Positions 28,915 through 33,891 of a stretch of 33,891 nt of DNA are shown one piece after another (within the stretch, counting starts at the first letter, position 1; every line of letters starts with the position of its first letter). The stretch covers positions 1-33,891 of the forward strand of contig CAJOPY010000178.1 in the NCBI GenBank assembly GCA_905236505.1. The letters run 5' to 3'. Under the pieces are notes generated by a model that saw only the letters and a program-made list of their open reading frames with translations, had not been told where the DNA came from and searched no databases. The stretch is from Candidatus Gastranaerophilales bacterium. Lineage in GTDB: Bacteria > Cyanobacteriota > Vampirovibrionia > Gastranaerophilales > Gastranaerophilaceae. Both the position numbers and the translations under genes were made by a program.

Positions 28915-30708
28915 TTAAACCTTTGCAAAAGAATTATTTGAACGAGTTGTTATTTCTTCTTCCAGTTTTTGAATAAACTCTTCTGTGCTCATCGTTCCGA
29001 TTTGTCCGATACCTCTTGCGCGTACGGCAACTGAACCGGTTTCAATTTCTTTATCGCCGACTACACAAACATACGGTATTTTTTTATCTTGTAAAGATTC
29101 GCGTATTTTATAATTCATAGACTCTGAACGGTCATCCAAATTAACTCTTATACCTGCATCACGCATTTGTTTGTATATTTTTTCCGCATAATCAGTGTGT
29201 TTATCATTTGATATCGGAACAATCACAACTTGAGTCGGAGCAAGCCATGCAGGAAATGCTCCGGCATAATGTTCTATAAGTATGCCGTGAAATCTTTCCA
29301 TAGAACCAAATATAACTCTGTGCAACATCAACGGCGTTTTCATACTTCCGTCTTTGTCCTGATACTTAATATCAAATCTTTGAGGCAAATTAAAATCAAG
29401 CTGAATAGTTGCACACTGCCAAGTTCTTCCTATTGCATCTTTAACCTTGAAGTCAATTTTCGGACCGTAAAATGCTCCGTCACCTTCGTTTATATCATAT
29501 TTCATTCCTCTGCGTTCCATAGCTTCTTTTAAACCGGCTTCTGCTCTGTTCCAGTTTTCTATTTCACCAACAAAACTCTCAGGACGAGTTGAAAGCTCAA
29601 CTTCAAATTCCATATTGAATATTTTCATTGTGTCAGCAACAAAGTCTATGATTGCATTTATTTCATCAACAAGTTGTTCCGGTGTACAGAAAATATGCGC
29701 ATCGTCTTGAGTAAATCCTTGCACACGAGTTAAACCTGAAAGTGCTCCGGATTTTTCTTTTCTGTATACCGTACCTAATTCAGCCATCCTAAGAGGAAGT
29801 GAACGATAGGAATATCTGTTTGCCTGATAAATCAATATATGGAAAGGACAATTCATTGGTTTAACTACAAATTGGTCATCGCTGTCTTCATCTTTTTGCA
29901 CAAAAAACATGTTTTCTTTGTAGTGGTCCATATGACCGGAAATTTCCCAAAGAGTGGACTTTGCAATTTGTGGGGTATTAACAATAACATATCCTCTTTT
30001 TCTGTGTTCTTCTCTCCAATAATTTTCTATTTGTTCACGAACGCAAGCCAAATTCGGATGCCACAATACAAGACCGCCGCCCATTTCTTCACGGGTAGAG
30101 AATAGGTCCAGTTGTTTTCCTAATTTTCTGTGATCACGTTTTTCAGCTTCTTCAACAAAAGTTAAATATGCTTGCAAGTCCTCTTTATTCCAGTATGCAG
30201 TTGCATAAATTCTTTGAAGCATTTTATTTTTTTCATTACCGCGCCAGTACGCACCGGCAACTTTTAATAATTTTATTGCATTTCCTTTTATATATGAAGT
30301 ATTAGGAATATGAGGTCCTGCACATAAATCGTTAAACAGGACATTACCGTCTTTGTCTTTTGTTAAATATAAAGTAGGATTATCGTTTCTGTGTTCTTCC
30401 AAAAGTTCAGCTTTATATATTTCGCCTTCAGACTTAAATTCTGCAATTTTTGCGTCAACATCCTGAACTTCGTACCTTTCAAAAGTTAGATTTTCTTTAA
30501 TAATGTTTTTCATTTCATCTTCTATTTTTTGAAGATCGTCTTGAGTAAAGGCATAACCGTCAGTTAAATCAAAATCGTAATAGAATCCTTCATCCGTCGC
30601 CGGTCCGATAGCTAACTTTGCTTGCGGGAACAGCTTTTGTACGGCTTGTGCCATGATGTGAGAACAAGAATGTCTTAGAGTTCTCAAAGTTTCGTTGTTT
30701 TTTTCCAT
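28915..30708 (-). CDS. thrS: Threonyl-tRNA synthetase lacking the TGS domain
   Basis: Starts almost directly at the editing domain RHSCSHIMAQAVQKLFP; class II motifs PMNCPFHILIYQ, YRKEKSGALSGLTRVQGFTQDDAHIFC, MLHRVIFGSMERF. Confidence 0.95.
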   Translation of the reverse strand: MEKNNETLRTLRHSCSHIMAQAVQKLFPQAKLAIGPATDEGFYYDFDLTDGYAFTQDDLQKIEDEMKNIIKENLTFERYEVQDVDAKIAEFKSEGEIYKAELLEEHRNDNPTLYLTKDKDGNVLFNDLCAGPHIPNTSYIKGNAIKLLKVAGAYWRGNEKNKMLQRIYATAYWNKEDLQAYLTFVEEAEKRDHRKLGKQLDLFSTREEMGGGLVLWHPNLACVREQIENYWREEHRKRGYVIVNTPQIAKSTLWEISGHMDHYKENMFFVQKDEDSDDQFVVKPMNCPFHILIYQANRYSYRSLPLRMAELGTVYRKEKSGALSGLTRVQGFTQDDAHIFCTPEQLVDEINAIIDFVADTMKIFNMEFEVELSTRPESFVGEIENWNRAEAGLKEAMERRGMKYDINEGDGAFYGPKIDFKVKDAIGRTWQCATIQLDFNLPQRFDIKYQDKDGSMKTPLMLHRVIFGSMERFHGILIEHYAGAFPAWLAPTQVVIVPISNDKHTDYAEKIYKQMRDAGIRVNLDDRSESMNYKIRESLQDKKIPYVCVVGDKEIETGSVAVRARGIGQIGTMSTEEFIQKLEEEITTRSNNSFAKV

Positions 30709-30731
30709 TTTTTAATCTCTTTCTATCCTTT

Positions 30732-30806
30732 TTAGCTTTAAGAACACGGATTACAGCAACATTCTGCCAGCCGATTATTGTTCTGAGCTAACGGGGCGGA
30801 TCCCCC
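30732..30806 (-). promoter_or_regulatory. Structured 5' leader of thrS (putative autoregulatory or tRNA-mimic element)
   Basis: Minus-strand hairpins: TTAGCT/AGCTAA and AGAACA/TGTTCT nested stems enclosing CGG/CCG and CAG-AATGTTG-CTG, preceded by GGGG-ATCCG-CCCC; 24 nt upstream of the ATG. Confidence 0.5.
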
Positions 30807-31034
30807 TAACTATTTCTACAAAACCAGTTTAGCATAAATTGATGAATTTGTTCAATATTACATCTCTGTATGTATTTTTACAAAATTTTTTCAATTTTAT
30901 ATTTTTATTTATATCTTCATTCAAAAATAATTTCAATTTCATTCAAGAATATGAAGTTATGTAACAATATATAAAAAGTTACTAAAGTTTTTTATTTTTT
31001 TGCCGATATATAAAATAAGCTTACATAATAGGTA

Positions 31035-31188
31035 AAATAATAAATATTATGTAAGATTTTTTATTTTTTTATTTAGGCAGATTATTACTGTTTTTTAGGA
31101 ATTATCATAATAATATCTCTTTATTATTTTGACTTTTTTTTGTCGCAATATCAATTATAATGCGCTTCTTACATAATATTTATTATTT
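31035..31188. repeat. 21-bp exact inverted repeat bounding an AT-rich noncoding segment
   Basis: 31035-31055 AAATAATAAATATTATGTAAG is the exact reverse complement of 31168-31188 CTTACATAATATTTATTATTT; a third partial copy CTTACATAATA lies at 31020-31030. Confidence 0.7.
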
Positions 31189-31229
31189 GTATATAACATT
31201 AAGACATAAAAGAAAGGACATTGCGAATT

Positions 31230-31667
31230 ATGAGTATTTTTTTTAACAACAAATTACCATCTATGAGAACAACTTGTCATACATCTCCTTCTCCTTCAAC
31301 TGCACCAAACTGTTCTGCTGCACCAAATTCAACTATGGCTCCGACCGAAGTAATGTATTCTTGGCAATATGACGGTGGTTTCGGCGGATATGATGGATAC
31401 GGGAACACTATTTACGGTTGGACACCGGGCACTAACGGTTCAGAAGTATATCACGGTTTAGACGGAAGAGTTGGTATAAGAGGACAAGACGGAACAGAAG
31501 TATATACAGATACACAAGGGAATAGAACAGAGTATTATTCTGACGGCAGTTATACAAATCATTATCCGGACGGTTCCAGTGATTACGTTTATGCAAACGG
31601 TTGGACACACTATGATGCCAACGGCAAAGCAACGCGATACGACAATAACGGAAGAGTTATAGGCTAG
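31230..31667 (+). CDS. Small Tyr/Asp/Gly repeat protein (YD-like or MORN-like repeats)
   Basis: GSEVYHGLDGRVGIRGQDGTEVYTDTQGNRTEYYSDGSYTNHYPDGSSDYVYANGWTHYDANGKATRYDNNGRVIG; Ser/Pro/Thr-rich N-terminus. Track start is TTG 31221; ATG 31230 is an alternative. Confidence 0.7.
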   Translation: MSIFFNNKLPSMRTTCHTSPSPSTAPNCSAAPNSTMAPTEVMYSWQYDGGFGGYDGYGNTIYGWTPGTNGSEVYHGLDGRVGIRGQDGTEVYTDTQGNRTEYYSDGSYTNHYPDGSSDYVYANGWTHYDANGKATRYDNNGRVIG

Positions 31668-31674
31668 ATTTTTT

Positions 31675-31710
31675 ATAAAGAGGAAAGAAATTATAAGCTT
31701 TCCTCTTTAT
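31675..31710. terminator. Stem-loop after the repeat-protein gene
   Basis: Perfect 13-bp ATAAAGAGGAAAG / CTTTCCTCTTTAT, 10-nt loop; no clean T-run on plus. Confidence 0.6.
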
Positions 31711-31751
31711 ATTAGACACATTAAATAAAAGTTATAGTGTGGAAAGTTTAT

Positions 31752-32594
31752 ATGGAAAAGAGAATAATTAGTTTTGCAAAAAAGTTATTAAAATCACAAG
31801 AATGTTTAAAAATATTTACCGAATTAGAAAAAATTTATGAATCAGAAAGTATGTACCTTGCACAAATAAATTGTTTGGAGAGGATTTGGCATATTTCAAA
31901 AAATCATTGTTTATTAAAAAAAATTGGTGATATTTTTATTAACAAAATGAGAGATAGAAACATGGGATTCATTGCCCATTGTAAGTACTTAGAATTTACT
32001 CAGCCGGAATTTTATGAAAGATTTTCCAATAATTCAGAAGTATTAAATATAAAACTGGCTGACAAAAATATTTATATACAGCCTGATTTTGAGATATTGT
32101 GTGACAATTATAACACGATTTTAGATATGATACATTTAATGTTTAAATTACGAAATTATAAATGTATTCTTAAGCTAAAAAAATATCTTAATGAGATGAA
32201 AACATTAATTATAAACGAATCTGCAAAATATAAAGCTAAAGATATAAAATTTGCAAAAGATGATATTGTTCAAAATGAAAAACGTATCTCAAAAATTTTA
32301 TCAGAAGATTATAGCTGCAATGATTTAAACTTGTTTGCAGTTGATTTAGATTATGAAAATAAATTTGCCCATTTTAATGTAATTAATTATTATCTGTCAA
32401 TTAACAATGCAGATATAGCAAAAAATTATTATAATTCAGTTTATTGTAAATATTTTATACAAAAACCGCAAAAAGACATATATGATATTTGTTGGATAAT
32501 TAGTGGATTTTATGAAAAAGAACGAGAATATTATAATTCAGTATTATTTCAGAAATACGCTCTTCAAAATTACCCCAAAAATTTCAAAAAATAA
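31752..32594 (+). CDS. Hypothetical protein (possibly helical-repeat), upstream of the glycosyltransferase
   Basis: ORF track (start 31737 GTG); ATG 31752 preceded by GGAAAG. No family recognised. Confidence 0.7.
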   Translation: MEKRIISFAKKLLKSQECLKIFTELEKIYESESMYLAQINCLERIWHISKNHCLLKKIGDIFINKMRDRNMGFIAHCKYLEFTQPEFYERFSNNSEVLNIKLADKNIYIQPDFEILCDNYNTILDMIHLMFKLRNYKCILKLKKYLNEMKTLIINESAKYKAKDIKFAKDDIVQNEKRISKILSEDYSCNDLNLFAVDLDYENKFAHFNVINYYLSINNADIAKNYYNSVYCKYFIQKPQKDIYDICWIISGFYEKEREYYNSVLFQKYALQNYPKNFKK

Positions 32595-32608
32595 TGAAAG
32601 GATTTATC

Positions 32609-33529
32609 ATGCCGACATTTTCAATTTTAATACCTGTATATAATGTTGAAAAATATATCAAAAAATGTTTAGATAGCGTTATAAATCAAACATTTAGGGA
32701 TTTTGAAGCTATTATTATTGATGATTGCGGGAAAGATAAATCTGTTCAAATCGCATATAGTTACGCAAAAACGGATGACAGAATTAAAATTATTCATCAC
32801 AAAAAAAATAAAGGACTTGCGGCAGCAAGAAATACTGCTTTAAAAAATGCTGTTGGGAAATATATAGTTTGTTTGGACTCTGATGACTGGATGGAACCAT
32901 TTTGCTTAGATATTTTAAACAAAGAATTTCTTTTAAGAAAAACTCAATCAATATTTTTTAATGCCAGAGAATTTTACGACGATACACAAACATTCGGCAG
33001 TAAGAGTTTATTTCCGGTTACAGAAGGATATTTCACAGTCACTTCTGATAATTTAATTAAACTTAGTTATTTTTCTTGGATAAAGGCTTATACACGAAAA
33101 TCAATACTGAAAAATAACTTGTTATGGCCGGAAGGAATTAATTTTGAAGATTTTGAATTTCATTTTAAGTATTATACACTAAATCCGATAACATATGTTA
33201 TTCATGATTGTTTAATTAACTACAGACAAAGAGAAGGTTCTATTGTTAATAATGCCCACAAAGGAATATTGGAAGTAAATGATATTTATAGCGTTATCAG
33301 ACACATGAAAGAATTTTGGTCAGATTTAGGAATATATGAAGATTACAAACTGACGATGCTGAATCTGGTATGTCATAGAATCAATGTTTTTAATAAACTT
33401 AATATGGATAAAAAACAAGGTGATTTAACCCTAAAACTTTTAAAAGATATAGGATTTCCGGAAGATTTTGAAGAATATAAAAACTATTATTTAAAAATCA
33501 ATAATGAATATCAATATAATATTATTTAG
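32609..33529 (+). CDS. Glycosyltransferase family 2
   Basis: FSILIPVYNVEKYIKKCLDSVINQTFRDFEAIIIDDCGKDKS...NKGLAAARNTALKNAVGKYIVCLDSDDWMEP; start 32609 follows AAAGGA, track start 32594. Confidence 0.93.
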   Translation: MPTFSILIPVYNVEKYIKKCLDSVINQTFRDFEAIIIDDCGKDKSVQIAYSYAKTDDRIKIIHHKKNKGLAAARNTALKNAVGKYIVCLDSDDWMEPFCLDILNKEFLLRKTQSIFFNAREFYDDTQTFGSKSLFPVTEGYFTVTSDNLIKLSYFSWIKAYTRKSILKNNLLWPEGINFEDFEFHFKYYTLNPITYVIHDCLINYRQREGSIVNNAHKGILEVNDIYSVIRHMKEFWSDLGIYEDYKLTMLNLVCHRINVFNKLNMDKKQGDLTLKLLKDIGFPEDFEEYKNYYLKINNEYQYNII

Positions 33530-33550
33530 TTGTTTTAGAATAAAATTTAA

Positions 33551-33579
33551 GTTCGCAGCATGTAGAACACGCTGCGAAC
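33551..33579. other. 9-bp GC-rich hairpin downstream of the glycosyltransferase gene
   Basis: GTTCGCAGC-ATGTAGAACAC-GCTGCGAAC; no T-run directly after on plus. Confidence 0.6.
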
Positions 33580-33730
33580 CGTTTGAGGAGAGAGGAGTAG
33601 TATAATACTTGTTTTATTCCCTTTTTCCCGTCTCCGTTATTAATATTCTTCCTTTTTTCCTATATTAATAAAGTATTTTTTACAAAAATAATTGCCATAA
33701 ATTAAACAATTATTACAAAATTGTTACAAG

Positions 33731-33891
33731 CGGATTTTTGGCAGAGTGCGAAGTAGTTTGCGGGAGCAAAATACGTAGGCACGTTTATCGCCAAAAACCA
33801 AGAGGCGGATTTTTGGCAGAGTGCGGAGTAATTTGCGGGAGCAAAATACGCAGGCACGTTTATCGCCAAAAACCAAGAGGCGGATTTTTGG
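33731..33891. repeat. 75-bp tandem palindromic repeat, two complete copies plus a partial third running off the window
   Basis: Units start at 33731, 33806 and 33881; complete copies differ at 3 positions. Each unit contains TTTTTGGC/GCCAAAAA, GTGC/GCAC and TTTGC-GGGA-GCAAA nested arms. Confidence 0.95.

Noticed and set aside
30732-30806. A functional tRNA gene on the minus strand, or a T-box
   Set aside because: D-arm-like GUUAGCUCAG is present but no matching acceptor stem or GGTTCGAATCC T-arm; no T-box UGGN antiterminator sequence. Kept as a thrS leader hypothesis.
31129-31161. Promoter TTGACT ... TATAAT upstream of the repeat-protein gene
   Set aside because: Spacer is 21 nt, too long for a standard sigma-70 promoter; the TATAAT alone in AT-rich DNA is not enough.
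33731-33891. CRISPR-array interpretation of the right-edge repeats
   Set aside because: The whole 75-nt unit repeats with no unique spacers, and no cas genes are visible.

Overview
This is an AT-rich bacterial chromosomal window that mixes housekeeping genes with lineage-specific genes. Gene content, a DUF4330 protein and small proteins with recurrent Asn-rich/FGxK/FKG N-termini suggest a gut Melainabacteria/Gastranaerophilales-like genome; this is inference, no search was run. Recognisable genes are rpmG (absent from the ORF track), purB, ilvC, gyrA, a tkt C-half/ftsE/ftsX/HDOD/degenerate REC-GGDEF/isochorismatase cluster, an hldA/rfaE1-DUF4330-O-antigen ligase cluster, a TonB-ExbB-ExbD-ExbD locus, argS, thrS and a family 2 glycosyltransferase. 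The observations most worth following up are: (1) a 75-bp tandem palindromic repeat at the right edge whose two complete copies differ at three sites, two of which form a compensatory A-T/G-C pair in a long imperfect stem; (2) a structured, tRNA-arm-like leader upstream of thrS; (3) a 13.2-17.1 kb group of proteins with tag-like N-termini fused to a divergent kinase-like fold, a guanylate kinase domain and a large unknown protein; (4) a small EF-hand ORF interrupted at an A8 tract; (5) a pseudo-receiver/degenerate GGDEF protein next to an HDOD gene.
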